From positions 11,438,607 through 11,502,606 of the forward strand of contig OY783194.1 in the NCBI GenBank assembly GCA_963678675.1: DNA of 64,000 nucleotides, in the 5' to 3' direction. Positions 23,868-35,469 of the stretch are shown in pieces. The stretch's first letter is position 1. The number at the start of each line of letters is the position of its first letter. The DNA is from Xiphydria camelus (lineage: Eukaryota; Arthropoda; Insecta; Hymenoptera; Xiphydriidae). A program made the position numbers and the translations under genes. A model generated the notes under the pieces. The model did no database searches. It was not told the origin of the DNA and was given only the letters and a program-made list of their open reading frames with translations.

Positions 23868-24933
23868 CCCAAGTAGCAAAAGATATTTATCAGACATCCA
23901 CAAGATGTCTATATGTATGCCTAATTAATGACATCTACAGGGTGTTCGGAAAAAACACCGACGCAGAAATAGGGGTGACAGGTTACGTCATTACAAGTAT
24001 TTTGATATAAGGGACCTATACCCGCAAGCGCCCCCTTCTGGAGATATCAACTTTTCAAGTTTATAACGACCGAGGTTGATCAAAGTAGAATAATAAAAAA
24101 CGTATCAAGATGGTAACGAATATTTAATTTTACGAGATACAAAAAGAATGTACTACAGCAAATGCTCAAAATGACGGCCACCCATGTCCATGCAACATCG
24201 GAAACGATTCTGGATAGATGTGCCACTGCGCAAACTGCTTGCGGAAAGGATAACCGCTTGGCTCAAGTCCTTGTACTTTTCGAAGATGATGCGGATACAA
24301 GGAGTTTTCATTTGTTTTTCAATTATACAGGTAGACAAAAAACTCAATATTATTCTACTTTGATCAACCTCGGTCGTTATAAACTTGAAAAGTTGATATC
24401 TCCAGAAGGGGGCGCTTGCGGGTATAGGTCCCTTATATCAAAATACTTGTAATGACGTAACCTGTCACCCCTATTTCTGTGTCGGTGTTTTTTCCGAACA
24501 CCCTGTATATTTGGTATAAATGTGGTTGAAATCTAGATATAGACAGCGCGTAGATGTCTGACAGATATCCTAAGTTGACAAGAATAGATATTCTATAGTA
24601 AATATAATGATTGTTTAAAATTAAAAGTTAATACTATTAAATAAACTTAATTATAAAGCTCTATATTAGTCTTCTCGGACTTTAATAAAAACAGAGGACG
24701 AGAAAACCCTCTAGAGCCTTGTAATTCATTTTTAAAAATAATATTAATGTTATATTTTATGAAATTATTATATTTACCACAGAATATCGATTCTTGTCAA
24801 CTTAGGATATCTGTCAGACATCTATGCGCTGTCTATATCTAGATTTCAACCATGTTTATACCACATATAGATGTCATTTTCTAGACATATAGACATCTTG
24901 TATATGTCTGACAGATATCTTTTGCTACTTGGG
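23868..24933. mobile_element. TA-flanked element with CCCAAGTAGC ends
   Basis: The ends CCCAAGTAGCAAAAGATAT and ATATCTTTTGCTACTTGGG are inverted and bordered by TA on both sides. Longer inner arms include CAGACATC...GATGTCT blocks and ATATAGACAGCGC. Its left part is split by the MITE at 23938-24505. Non-coding. Confidence 0.7.
23938..24505 (-). mobile_element. mariner-type MITE with about 145-bp TIRs and transposase tail
   Basis: It is 568 bp, TA-flanked, and begins CAGGGTGTTCGGAAAAAACA. Inner sequence on the minus strand encodes CCMDMGGRHFEHLL before a stop, the typical last residues of a mariner-like transposase. It is a deletion derivative of an autonomous element. Confidence 0.8.
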
Positions 24934-25189
24934 TATGGCTCGTTTTCACCATCTCCATTTCCTCTTTCGTATTATACTACGAGCCAATTAATTATAATCA
25001 CGTTACTTTTTATTTATTCTCGTTATATTTTCAAAGGGATTTATAGACTAGAGAGCCCTTATATTTTTCACTTTGCCTTAGTATGGAGGAATAAAACATA
25101 CCGCTTTCGAATTTACAGGCCATCGGATTTTTCTTATATTTTCGTCGTCTACAGAAATTCATGTAGACATTTTACCTACTCTCTAAGTA
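24922..25189. repeat. Direct repeat D1, interrupted copy
   Basis: A copy of 23378-23640, about 90 percent alike by eye. It breaks at TA (25188-25189), where the CAGTATGTCC element begins, and resumes at 27184. Confidence 0.8.
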
Positions 25190-25391
25190 CAGTATGTCCG
25201 ATGGCATACTCCAACTTTTGAATTTCCCTGACATTTGGCCGGAAGTAGTTGGGTCGGTCCTCTAGTCATTCATAGTTAGAATTAGTCTTACGAGCCGAGC
25301 GAAAAGTGTCAAACGTCTGATCTCCCAGTAGCTGTCAATTCGGGAGATCGAAGTATCTAACCTAGAAATCGTTAATTTATAAATAATAATG

Positions 25392-26970
25392 TGCCAACAG
25401 CATGCTCCGTTTAGCACGTATACTTGTACGTGTATTCCCGCGTCGGAGGGATAGTATTACTACAGGACGAGTAGGTTACAAGATTTTCATGAAGTCTTTG
25501 ACGGTTTTCTTGTATGTTCCCTTTCATAAGGTGCAAACAGAGAGAATGAAACTCCTGTCGTATCCCGAAGAGAATGAGTCGATGGAGATCAGACAATGTC
25601 GAACTTATCACCGAGCGCCTATCACTCACGGTACTTTCATTGCAATATGCGCTTTTCGTTTCAACTATTACTACTTTAAATAACTTTCACTTCTTTCAAA
25701 GTATTTACCTTGTATGAATTGTGTTTCGCAGGAGGAAGCGGTCAATGATTGTGATTAATTGTAGACAAATTATTCCTGCGATGATGTTCCAGTTGCAGCT
25801 TACATATCTTCCGATTTTTAATATAATACTTTATCACTTTTGGAACACCCATCACCCGAGCATAATCACGATTACGTTAACGTTAATCGCAGAATAGACC
25901 GCGAACTCGGGCACATTACGCAGGTTTACAAAAAAAAAAGTCCGGACTATTTGACCGGACCATAGTATTCCGAGGTATTTTTGCGTCCTGAATCCGATCC
26001 CGAGGTCATCTGAGCCCCATCATGTCAGAAAAATGAGATTTCAAGGTCATTTAGAGGTTAAAATGACCATTTTTTGGAACTGGATCCGGGACAATTTCTC
26101 AAGCGACCTGTTGAGTTAGAGAGGGTAGCTGTTTAGGTCTTGAATACCTTCCAAACATTAGAATGGAGTCCTAAATCTCGACCGAGACTATCACAGAACC
26201 ACCCCAGTGGATAAAATGTTGCCATGATCGTTGTTTCTCGCGGATTACGATCTCCCTGTCAAGGCATCCAATTCCGGCGATCCGTTCACTGTGAGAGTGG
26301 ACCCAGCACTGACCCTAATGGCCTTAGAACCATGGAGTCATGCTCTGGGTGCTGCTCATGGCAGTCCCATTTTCTTATTTATTTATTTCGAAATCTCGTT
26401 TTTCTGACGTGATGGGGCTCAGATGACCTCGGGATCGGATTCAGGATGCAAAAATACCTCGGAATACCATGGTCCGGTCAAATAGTCCGGACTTTTTTTT
26501 TCTCTAAACCTGTGTTATCGGAGTAGTAGTTCGGCAAACCGAACTGCCTTTCAGTTTTAATAGACGAACTTGTCTACGGCGAGCTGCTATTATCGATCGC
26601 TGCCTCCTACCAAGAACAGTTCATAAAAGATTATTAGCTTGAAAGAAGTTAGTTATTTAACGCTGGAATGAAACAAGAAGCGCGTATTGCAATTCATGTA
26701 CCGTGGGTAATAGGCGTTCGGTGACAAGCCTGACATTCTCCGATGTCCATCGAGTCATCCTTTTACTGACAGGACACGAGCTAGATCCTCTTCGGTTGCA
26801 CTTGTATGAGATTCCATATTAGAATAGCGTGAATCTTGATGAAAATCTTCTAACCTACTCGTTCTGTAGTAATACTTAATAATATATCTGGAAGTTGAAG
26901 CAACAGTTATTGGCAAACGGACACCGATTTTTAAACACTTAGGGAATCTCATCGAAGAAACCCGAATGAT
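25392..26970. repeat. Inverted-repeat element with about 300-bp arms
   Basis: Bases 25400-25690 return inverted at about 26630-26950 (shared TTACTACAG(G/A)ACGAGTAGG and CACCGA(G/A)CGCCTAT). The arms are diverged. The MITE 25921-26512 lies between them. No protein family recognised. Confidence 0.65.
25921..26512. mobile_element. MITE with about 115-bp TIRs (CAGGTTTA ends)
   Basis: It begins CAGGTTTACAAAAAAAAAAG followed by TCCGGACTATTTGACCGGAC, and the whole is repeated inverted up to 26512. It is 592 bp and non-coding. I could not settle the target duplication. Confidence 0.8.
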
Positions 26971-27463
26971 TATTTCGTATCACTTCTACGCATTGTTATT
27001 TATAAATGACCGATTTCGAGGTTAGACGCTTCGATCTCCCGATTTGACAGCTACTGGGAGATCAGACGTTTGACACTTCTCGTTCGGCTCGTAAGACCGC
27101 AGCGCACTCTCCCGAAACCAATCCTATCCAGCAAAATGTCAGGGAAATTCAAAAGTTGGAGTTTGCCATCGGACATCCTACTGTTTACTTTTCCAATAAC
27201 CGTGACGAATTGTTTCATCACATGTAAAGATACCACTTATGACAGTATATATGTATGTTGTTACATATATTAACTCGAGATGTTGGAATAGTTTTAAGAA
27301 ATCCTTTTGCATGCACCGCTGAAATTTCGCCCTTACTCGTAAATAAATCTTAAAATAACCACTTTTATTGTTGATAGTAGATGGATCAACTAATAAATTT
27401 GATTTTTCTTCACTATCAATGATCAAAGTCATGGCAGAAAAGTAAGGAATACAATAGAATATT

Positions 27464-28090
27464 GGATTACAATAATGTAATAACTACTTTATTATTATTT
27501 TTCCTTTATCGATATATTTCCTCTTTCGTATTATACTATCAGAAGTTCCAATTTTTATACCAACCTATCAAACGTGAAGTGTACATGTACCTCACTTCTA
27601 TTTCATCTATTCTTTGCCTCTGGTGTAACGATAGAAATTACAAAATATCCATTTAAAGTGGCACACGTCCATGCGTTCGAAACAGCAGATCCAGCTCGCC
27701 AAATGAACTAATGCAACTGGTTCTTGGAACAACAAGTGGATAATCCTTCGTTCGAAAGAAACCCCCTCGGGTTCGCATACGATCTGTAACAAATTGTAAA
27801 TAACAATCATATGGGGTTTTTATAATTATTTTAGGAAGTCCCAGAAGAAAACAGGTGCAGTAAAATATCGATGCTGTGCTAGAAAGAATAAGGAATAACC
27901 CTCGAACCCTAATCGGTATCAGTGATTCCTCATTGACTGTCGTTACAACGGAGACGAAGAACAGATGAAATAGAAGTGAGGTACATGTACACTTCAGGTT
28001 TGACAGGTCGGTGTGTAAATTGGAACTTGTAATAGTACGAAAGAGGAAATATATCAATAGAGAAAAAATAATGATAAAGTAATTACTTGA
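27464..28090. repeat. Inverted repeat, arms about 27464-27640 and 27945-28090
   Basis: Landmarks are GAAGTGTACATGTACCTCAC on the left and GTGAGGTACATGTACACTTC on the right. Non-coding. The next kilobase (28091-29100) holds nothing I recognise. Confidence 0.75.
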
Positions 28091-29445
28091 TTGTTGTGAT
28101 CCAATTCCATTGCATCTCCTATTTTTCTCCCACGGCTTTGATTGTGACAGAGAAGAAAAGCCATCGATTCGTCTTGTGCACGCATGACGCTCAAACAAAA
28201 AATAGAATTATCACAAAGATAATTGTCCTTCCATCGAAAGTGAGGTTAAAGCTGTCAGATGGCAATTAAACTTATCTAATGGTACTTCTTCTGAGATACT
28301 GCCGTCTCCTTTCCTGCTCTTTCTGCACAGGCAACCAGAGAAACACAGCACTGCATCCGTTGACTATCTCAATTATCGAAAAAAAAACAAACGATTATTA
28401 AACTATATGGAGCGTCTGTCACATTCACCACTATTGAGATTCATAACTCCGATTACACTGAATTTTTACATTTTATTAACAAGCGTGTCCGAGGATCGAA
28501 ATAAACGCTAGGTTAATCGTTTCGCGAATGGAAATATTTTATTAACTTTGAAAATACCCAAACATTTAAGGAATATATTCTCTCACACACTCTCACATAC
28601 ATTTGATGGCGTATGCGTGTGGCCGTATCTGTGTACATATTTCCGATCATGGCCGACTATCGCCGAAGATAGGTGGAATTTTTGTGAGATTTTGACATAT
28701 ATATCGCCCGAGAAATCGGATTCTCGACTTTTAGGCGCAAGGGGTGTGGCTTCGCGTTGCTAAGGAAAAATCTCTGTTAATATGTAACTTATAACATTTA
28801 TTCTGGTCTCTATCAATAGAGAATAGTCAATTTATATGGCGTAACTAAGCATAGTTTTGGTTATAACCGTATATTTATTGAGAAAATTCGATGTAAAAGT
28901 TGAGGGGTGCAGGGGGCAGACATTTGTGGTGTAAAGAAACACGGGTGCGCTCGCGGCGAAAGCGCTAACAAAAATATTAATTAATGAAACATTATATTGT
29001 CGACTTAGTTATCAGGATCTTCATCTGCGTAACTTTGCTTCCAAGAAGTTATATGATAGTAAAACTCCAGTGTTTCATGGTTAATATACTTCATGACTTT
29101 TTTAATATCAACGAAAAAACAGATCCGCAAAATGTATACAAAAGGTGGACACAAGATACAAGCCTCTCTGTGCTGTGTGCGATTCTGTGTTCCAACACAT
29201 CCCATGGATTCAGTTCTAGAACGCATCTTTCTGGCGCATGCGCATAAAATAGTTCTCAATTAGTTCCCGGATGGTTCTAGAACTGTTCTAAACTGTTCCT
29301 TGTTGGAACGAATCTTATGTTATACATATATTCTACAATGACAATATGCGACTAATGTCTAAAAACAATAGATTTTAAAATTCGTTCAAAAACAAGCGTG
29401 TGTCATTCTTTTCAAAAACACCATACCTCCCTGCTGGACCCTGTA

Positions 29446-29720
29446 CTTTTCGGGAACAAAAGTCCTTGCAGACACAAAAAGTTTCTTGGCCAGAAAGAAC
29501 CACGAATTAGTAGAAATTAATAAACATCCTAATAACTTAAGCAGGGACAGAAGAGTACAGGTAAACCCGATATGGAAGGCTGCACTCCCGGTTTTATCTC
29601 GATCATCTGGCAATTCTAACTAGTCTAGCCAGCTGATCGAGAATGCTACGCATCAGCCAGCTGCGCACCCATCGGCTATCCCGGTAAAGGAGGTAGTTAG
29701 AGGGGGTCCAGCACTACTGT
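29446..29720 (+). pseudogene. PLE-A 3' end, after the mariner insertion
   Basis: Translation gives VLADTKSFLARKNHELVEIN and NPIWKAALPV in shifting frames, equivalent to the PLE-B tail (VLTNTKGLFAKKNREAIEIN). It is the continuation of the coding region that stops at 12759. Confidence 0.75.
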
Positions 29721-29741
29721 CGCATTAACTTTGTCTGCTGG

Positions 29742-30430
29742 TTGGAACTAATTTATCTAAAAACAACATTGATGCACAATGGCTTCGAATGGCGAGACAT
29801 AGAAAAAGCTATGACCACGCTCATCAGGAAGAAGAACTTCAATCATAAGTCTGCCCAAGAAGATCAAGAAGATAACAACCAAGATGTAAGAAATGAGAAA
29901 GGCAAGAACAGAAGAACGACCGTCACCCTTCCATACGTACAAAAAGTTACGGATAGGATTGACAGAGTACTGCGAAAATACAATATACGGACCATCTCTT
30001 TAAACCCATGAGAAATATTTTCCAACCTCTGGAATCCCCTAAGGACAAGGATCCTACTGGTATTCTCAGGAATGTACAGCACTCCCTGCACTTAAGCAGA
30101 ATTTTCATATCGGCAATAGCAGAACATAGGCTAGAGACAGGCCACCAAATGCTCTTCGAAAACACAAAAGTTCTTACAAACACAAAAGGCCTCTTCGCCA
30201 AAAAGAACCGCGAAGCAATAGAAATTAATATACATCCTAATAACTTAAACAGGGATAAAGGAGTATAGATAAACCCGATATGGAAGGTTGCACTCCCAGT
30301 TTTTTCTCGATCAACTAACAATTTTAGCTAGTCTTGCCACCTGATCGAAAATGCTGCACGCCAGTCAGTTGTGCATGAATTGGCTATCCCGGTGGAAGGG
30401 ATAGTGATATTTTGAGGGAACGAGTAGTAT
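29742..30430 (+). pseudogene. Penelope-like element B, C-terminal coding region
   Basis: Frame 29742-30011 encodes the post-RT linker ending LPYVQKVTDRIDRVLRKYN. A stop at 30009-30011 replaces the expected continuation, and a second frame (30008-30268) carries SAIAEHRLETGHQMLFENTK, the end of a GIY-YIG region. The canonical GIY triplet is lost by frameshift (DPTGILRNVQH). The reverse transcriptase itself is absent. This copy shows the uninterrupted form of the sites broken in PLE-A. Confidence 0.8.
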
Positions 30431-31128
30431 AAAAAGGGAGCGCCCAGTATAGGACGTCTCAGTATCATAAGGTCATCAGCCCTGATGAAGCAAACTACAG
30501 GGTGCGCCAACGAAACTTGCTGATTTGAACAGCGTGCCATGAAGGGAGGGAGGGTAAGTCGTGGGTGGGGATAGTCTCATGCGAAGATGTGGTTTGGGAA
30601 GTTTCTTTATCATTAGCGTCAATAGCGAAAATGCATTGGCCGAAGGAGCAACGCGCGTTTGGCTTAGAGGCCTACTTTTCTAACGGCCGCGCAGCGTGCA
30701 TTTCGTGTACACTTCAATATTCCCGCCCGAGGTGCCCGCCCTTGCGACTTCTTTTTATGCGGTTATCTGAAATCTATTGTTTATGCCGATCGTCCAAGGA
30801 CCTTACCCCACTTAAAGGAAAATATTCGCCAAGCAATAGCCGGAATATCCGTAGCTATGTTAGAATTAATTAATCAAAACTCCACAAATCGTCTAATTCA
30901 GTGTATTGATAATAAGGGGCGTCACTTGCCTAATATTATTTTTAAAACCATGTAATTTTAAATTTCCCATTATGTACAAATATAAGAAAAAATAATTAAA
31001 ACCGTATCTATATATTTTTTTGTTTTATCCACCTCTCAAATCAGCAAGTTTCGTTGGCGCTCCCTGTACAATATTTACGAAACGTTGGCAAAATATACAT
31101 CGCAATTACCACCCGGAGGGCAAGAGTA
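30428..31128 (+). repeat. 3' repeat (pLTR) of PLE-B, split by a MITE
   Basis: 30428-30496 plus 31069-31128 equals the reverse complement of 11695-11830. The MITE 30498-31066 entered at TA inside the hammerhead-like core: GACGTC (30453) and CTGATGA (30482) lie left of it, GAAAC (31079) right of it. Confidence 0.7.
30498..31066 (+). mobile_element. DUF4817-type mariner, internally deleted
   Basis: It is 569 bp, flanked by TA (30496-30497, 31067-31068), with about 31-bp TIRs beginning CAGGG(T/A)GCGCCAACGAAACT. Inside, plus strand, MHWPKEQRAFGLEAYFSNGR (ATG at about 30631) is the start of a DUF4817-type transposase. It is then fused after a large deletion to a C-terminal part (PCDFFLCGYLKSIVY-like, 30735-30790) ending GRHLPNIIFKTM-stop at about 30954. 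Frameshifted and non-autonomous. Confidence 0.85.
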
Positions 31129-31129
31129 G

Positions 31130-32170
31130 TAATACTCATAACTATAATTTGAACATTTCTTCATGAAGTAATATCATCATATTATTCTAATATTCAAATT
31201 GTTATAACGATTATTTTAAAGAATAACAAAAATTTTTATCGTCTCTTAGACAATATTCTAAATTTGGGATATGACCTATTAGAACTAAATAATATAGCCT
31301 TTTGAGTCTCGCTGTCTGATAGGCGCTTCGCTTTAGTCCTTGGCGCGAAACTTTGTCGAGACTCTTGATATCCAGAAATATTTGAGTGATTCTAACACTG
31401 AACGCGAGTGGAAAACTCTTCATACTGCGCTGGTTATGTAGAAGCAAGGCTTGCGCATAAAATTGACTTCGGTACTTATCAACAGTATTTTCGCTTAGTT
31501 ATTTGTTGTGTCTGATTCGTCAGACCTCGATTAATTAAAAACTGTTCAAGAGTTTTAATCTAATTTTTTACTTAGAAATAGTTTAAAAGTTCTGAGCAGT
31601 TTTTAGTTAATGAAATAATGCTATGAAATCCATATGCGCCGTTTCTAAAATGCTCTGTATATTTTGTCTTATTAACATAAATTTGCGAGAGCTATGCTGT
31701 GAAACGCATAGGTACGATTTTTCAAACAGTTTGTCTATTAGACGACATACAATTACATTTTCATAGGGAGATGATACACCAATTTCTGTTTCTGAATTGT
31801 TTTAAAATATAAAACAGAACGATTTTTGAAAAATTGAATTAGTATTTGATTTAGATAACTTTAGAATAGTTTGGTATCACATTTATACTTATTTATTTCG
31901 CGAGAAAATGAAATGAGCTTTCCTACATTTTTTTCTAACGATAGCTAGCTTTTGTATGAGGCAACTCGGGCATAATATGATGCAGACCAGTGCTGAAATG
32001 GGTTTCACCAAATTAATAACCTGCTTACCATTACTGTAGGATTAGATGGATCCATGGAATTACCGAGAGCTCGCAAGCCCCGAGCTGTCAATAATTAGAA
32101 CAAATTGCCAGCCAATTTTGTTAATTATCGTTTACCGGTGTTTTCGCCGCTGACAAAGTTTTTGTCGCCC
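31130..32170. other. Stretch without recognised features
   Basis: AT-rich sequence with no long open frame, TIR or similarity I recognise. Confidence 0.4.
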
Positions 32171-32171
32171 T

Positions 32172-32248
32172 GTCCCCTTCTCGTCCTGTTTCTCTCTTCC
32201 TTTTCTACACCACCTCTCTTTCTCTCTCCCCCTTTCTCCCTAACTCCC

Positions 32249-32279
<31 letters not shown>

Positions 32280-32350
32280 TCGACCCTAATTCCCACCATC
32301 CCTCTCTCCCTCCTTCTCTTCAGCTTCTCTCTTTCTCTCCTCTCCCTTAA
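32172..32350. repeat. Pyrimidine-rich low-complexity tract
   Basis: CT/TCC-rich, including a (CT)n run near 32255-32280. The GC-rich 250 bp after it (32400-32620) has short open frames on both strands and no recognised protein. Confidence 0.85.
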
Positions 32351-32639
32351 TCTTTTTTATTTTCTCACAACCACGGTGCAACCTTTCTAAAAGTTTCTTC
32401 GAGTGATTGATGCGGCCGCGAATTGAACACCCTGGCGAGGAAAGTCGATTTCGACGCAACCGTCGCGACGGCTTACCTGTCAGCTGTCGCTCACGCCGAG
32501 TACGAAAATATAGTAGATGGTGTCGCTTCGCGTCTCCTCGAAGTTCGCAGCGACCGCGACGTTTGGACATCGGAAAGCTAACGTCTTCTTTTTTATGGCG
32601 GAAAATCTTGTGAGAATCTTGAAAATGTAGGCGACGTCG

Positions 32640-33076
32640 AGGACGGCGACGACGTCGACGAGGATGAGGACGACGACGACGAGGACGACGACGACGAGGA
32701 CGACGACGACGACGAGGACGAGGACGACGAGGACGAGGACGAGGACGACGACTACGAGTATGACGACGACGACTACGAGGACGAGGACGGCGACGACGAG
32801 GACGGCGACGATGAGGACGGCGACGACGAGGACGGCGACGACGAGGACGGCGACAACGAGGACGGCGACGATGAGGACGGCGACGACGAGGACGGCGACA
32901 ACAAGGACGAGGACGACGAGGATGGCGACGACGACGACGAGGACGGCGACTGCGAGGATGGCGACGAGGACGACGACGACGATGACGAGGACGACAGCGA
33001 CGAGGACGAGGATGGCGACGACGGCGACGAGGACAGCGACGACGACGACGACGAGGACGACGACGACGTATTAAAC
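32640..33076. repeat. GAC/GAG/GGC triplet minisatellite
   Basis: About 440 bp of GAC, GAG and GGC triplets. One frame (32582-33079) would encode an almost pure Asp/Glu/Gly chain but contains no ATG. I treat it as non-coding. The Thr/Arg and Ser frames are shadows of it. Confidence 0.85.
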
Positions 33077-33149
33077 TGAGAAGAGAGCAACGACGTGATG
33101 CTGCTGCAAAAGCTTGGAGAAACGCCGCGATAGCAGCGCAGGGGCGATA

Positions 33150-33215
33150 GCCCTCCGTGGTTTGACGAGCGAAGCGAGTAGGGGGCGGAGCCCCCTAGTT
33201 CCTAAAGAAAATACT
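33150..33215 (-). repeat. Second copy of the triplet-bordering segment
   Basis: The reverse complement begins AGGAACTAGGGGGCTCCGCC, as at 7636. It lies about 75 bp from the GAC array, and the first copy borders the CCT array. Confidence 0.7.
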
Positions 33216-33219
33216 TGCT

Positions 33220-35394
33220 CTGAGCAAAGTTCAATCTCGGTTTTTTTTAATCATGGATGTTTTCTTTGGCGATTAATCGGCGCGCGTGATTTTACCTATC
33301 GCTTCCTATTGTTCGCTCACCGCTAAGCCTTATCTCTTTTAATTTTATGAAAATGGCCATGTCGAAACGTGACAAGGTGTTCGGGCTAAAAAAGTTGCTG
33401 ATGGACAGTCCTGTGTACTATAGACGTATCCCCGGCCACGCTGCTTAATCAAATGAAACAAAAACACATGACACATTAATTCCTAAACTAAATAGAAAAT
33501 TATGCTCAAGAGAGTGAAATATTTACAAAATTGAAATTAAAAAACCATATTAAGAAATTAGACCTTGTTTCCTGTTCTAGGCACTATTTTCTGAACAAGA
33601 TATTTTTCTAATTTTGTTTTCTGGATCAGTAGAAACTTTCTTCTAATTTAGGAATTCGTATGCCTTTTTTCATTTCAGTAAACTGTTGAAATTGTGTTCA
33701 CTGCAGAGAATCATACACAGAAATATATTTGGTACGTAAGCTGAAACTCTGCAATTCTGTTTACTACTTTTATTTAAAAAATTATTTTAAAAATCAAAGC
33801 ATGTATTTTTGAATAAAAATGAAAGAAATGTATTCAAAAAGGCAGCGTCTTACAAAAGATTGCTAATGTTAACCCATATTTCAAAAATTCACGCTAGAGG
33901 TCTCGGTTTAAAGAAAAGGTATCTGAAGGAGAAAAGCATTCCTTGGAAACCATTCATTTTCCCTGCAAAAATATTTTTTCCTGAATGTGTGTCAATGTGA
34001 ACACTCGAATAGAGAAGTATGCGCTGGTATACCAAAGTGCGTGATGAAAATAATCTAATCGGGGGAAAATTAGACGTGTACTGCGAAAAATAAAGCGCGA
34101 AGAACTCGAGCCGAAGCGAAGAAGTTTTTCATGGCGAGCTTCCTTCTCGGGTGGAAAGTAGTGAAACGTTTCGTGGAAGTATCGAAGGACTCCATTCAGG
34201 AGGTAAGAGAAACGACGAACCAATTTCACTAATTAATGTTCGCCGCCGCGCATGTTTTTCGATTCACATTGGCGTTAAATTTTTAGACGAGTACTTCTAT
34301 ACTAGATGTTCGTACACCGATACTGGTTCTACTGAAAAGTTTTAACGTGGGCATGCCTTTAAAATCTGCATGGAGGTGCGCTATGTACTACGTACCAGTC
34401 CGAAAAGTTGACTGTAACGAAATAGGAGTAATTTGATATCGCAATAGCTCGGAAACTAAGCGAGCGAGGCTAATGGGTGTGATGGCGTTGGACAGAGCAA
34501 GGTTGAAGGCTAATAGCTGAATAAAATTGGTTGCCCCAATATCCCCCCCCCCCCCTCCCCATTCTCGGTGGGAGCTTGTCGCAAAATAACTTGAAGGGAG
34601 TAGTGTCGCGAACGCCAACGCCACTCACAGGCCATGTGTGGCACAGTTGCATGCGAAACTCGAGACAATGCAGATCATTTCGAGTACTCGAGACCATAAC
34701 CTACAATTTCCTTACATGCAGTTCCATCAGTGTTGATTTCTGTGTGTGTGTGTGTGTGATGGAGGTGTCCTAACATATGAAAAGAAAATATAACAAAACT
34801 CAGCGAAGCAGACCAACGACGTGTCCCCTGCCAAAGGGACATACCAACTCAAAACCAAGGAGGCTCAGGAAGAGGAACAAGCGGAGTTGAATACTCGCTC
34901 CGGCGACAACGATGCACCGATAGCGGCCCCCAGACTGCAGACCAACGCGGGTAGGTGCAATCTGTATCACCTGAGGAAGAAGAAAGCCTCAAGAGCTGAG
35001 ATTGACTCTGCGCAACACTTGCATCGATCTAACGTTCATCAGGCACTTGGATGCTAACAGCATATCCTACGTCTCGTACCTTAGCTACCATCGCCAACTC
35101 GTACACAAGCTTATGATCAAGCCACCTTAACCCATTAATGCCTGACACGTTTTTTCTATTCAGAGTTCTCTCAGTTTTAATATTTGGTTCAAAATACGCA
35201 TGTTTATAAATTTTGGCGCTCTCTAGTGTATTGTTTACAGTTTCCAATATTTTGTTTACTATTTTACAACAGAAAAATACTATTAGTCGCCCATGCAAGA
35301 TCACAACACTTATTATTTTAAAATGAACCCTCACCTCCGTATGATAAATCATACGATAGGCACTACTGGATTAACTTCTAGACTTCGGTTTGGT
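33220..35394. other. Stretch without recognised genes
   Basis: No gene recognised. It contains a C-run at 34542-34558 and a short (TG)n at 34742-34758. Open frames of 60-107 codons here start mostly at non-ATG codons and look random. Confidence 0.4.
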
Positions 35395-35469
35395 TATTCA
35401 TCATCGTCGTCATCGTCGTCAATGTCATCACCGCACCACTTCGTTTCGCACCACCTATGAATGTATAGA

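Larger units (their letters stand above)
25190..27183. mobile_element. CAGTATGTCC-family element, split by two further elements
   Basis: The left end CAGTATGTCCGATGGCATAC and right end GCCATCGGACATCCTACTG are inverted. Inner arms carry TCTCCCAGTAGCTGTCA and its complement. D1 at about 23640 preserves the empty site (CTCTAAGTATAC). The middle, about 25392-26970, is foreign. Confidence 0.8.
22223..29315. mobile_element. 7-kb TIR element with GAAC/GTTC-rich ends
   Basis: It begins AGGTTCGTTCCAAC just after the mariner stop codon and ends GTTGGAACGAATCT at 29315. Both ends carry repeated half-sites such as AGAACTGGTTCT (near 22250, 22295, 22340) and GGTTCTAGAACTGTTC (near 29270). Such clusters often bind a transposase. 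I recognise no transposase inside; the interior is a pile of MITEs and inverted repeats. A GAACTGGTTCT fragment also lies near 46640. Superfamily and target duplication are unclear. Confidence 0.6.
12762..29443 (+). mobile_element. DUF4817-type mariner-like transposon, expanded by nested insertions
   Basis: The left TIR starts CAGGGTCCGGCTGGGAGG at 12762. The right TIR, at 29411-29443, is its complement with few changes (ending GCTGGACCCTG). A TA follows the right end; the left flank is TG, probably a mutated TA. Penelope sequence flanks both sides. The transposase is split into an N-terminal piece (12861-13018) and a C-terminal piece (21294-22215) by the DDE/SWIM transposon plus a tandem duplication. 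Another 7-kb element sits after its stop codon. Confidence 0.8.
11832..29720 (+). mobile_element. Penelope-like retroelement A, broken into three parts
   Basis: The 3' part of a Penelope-like element lies at 11832-11913, 12567-12759 and 29446-29720. A TTAA-flanked MITE (11918-12562) and a 16.7-kb mariner-like element (12762-29443) separate the pieces. PLE-B at 29742-30430 shows the uninterrupted order of the same blocks. No reverse transcriptase domain remains in the window. Confidence 0.8.

Noticed and set aside
27653..28198. 181-codon minus-strand frame
   Set aside because: Non-ATG start, low-complexity composition, and it overlaps an inverted repeat arm.
32664..33090. Thr/Arg-rich and Ser-rich open frames of over 100 codons
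   Set aside because: They are readings of a GAC/GAG triplet array; the acidic frame has no ATG and none resembles a protein.
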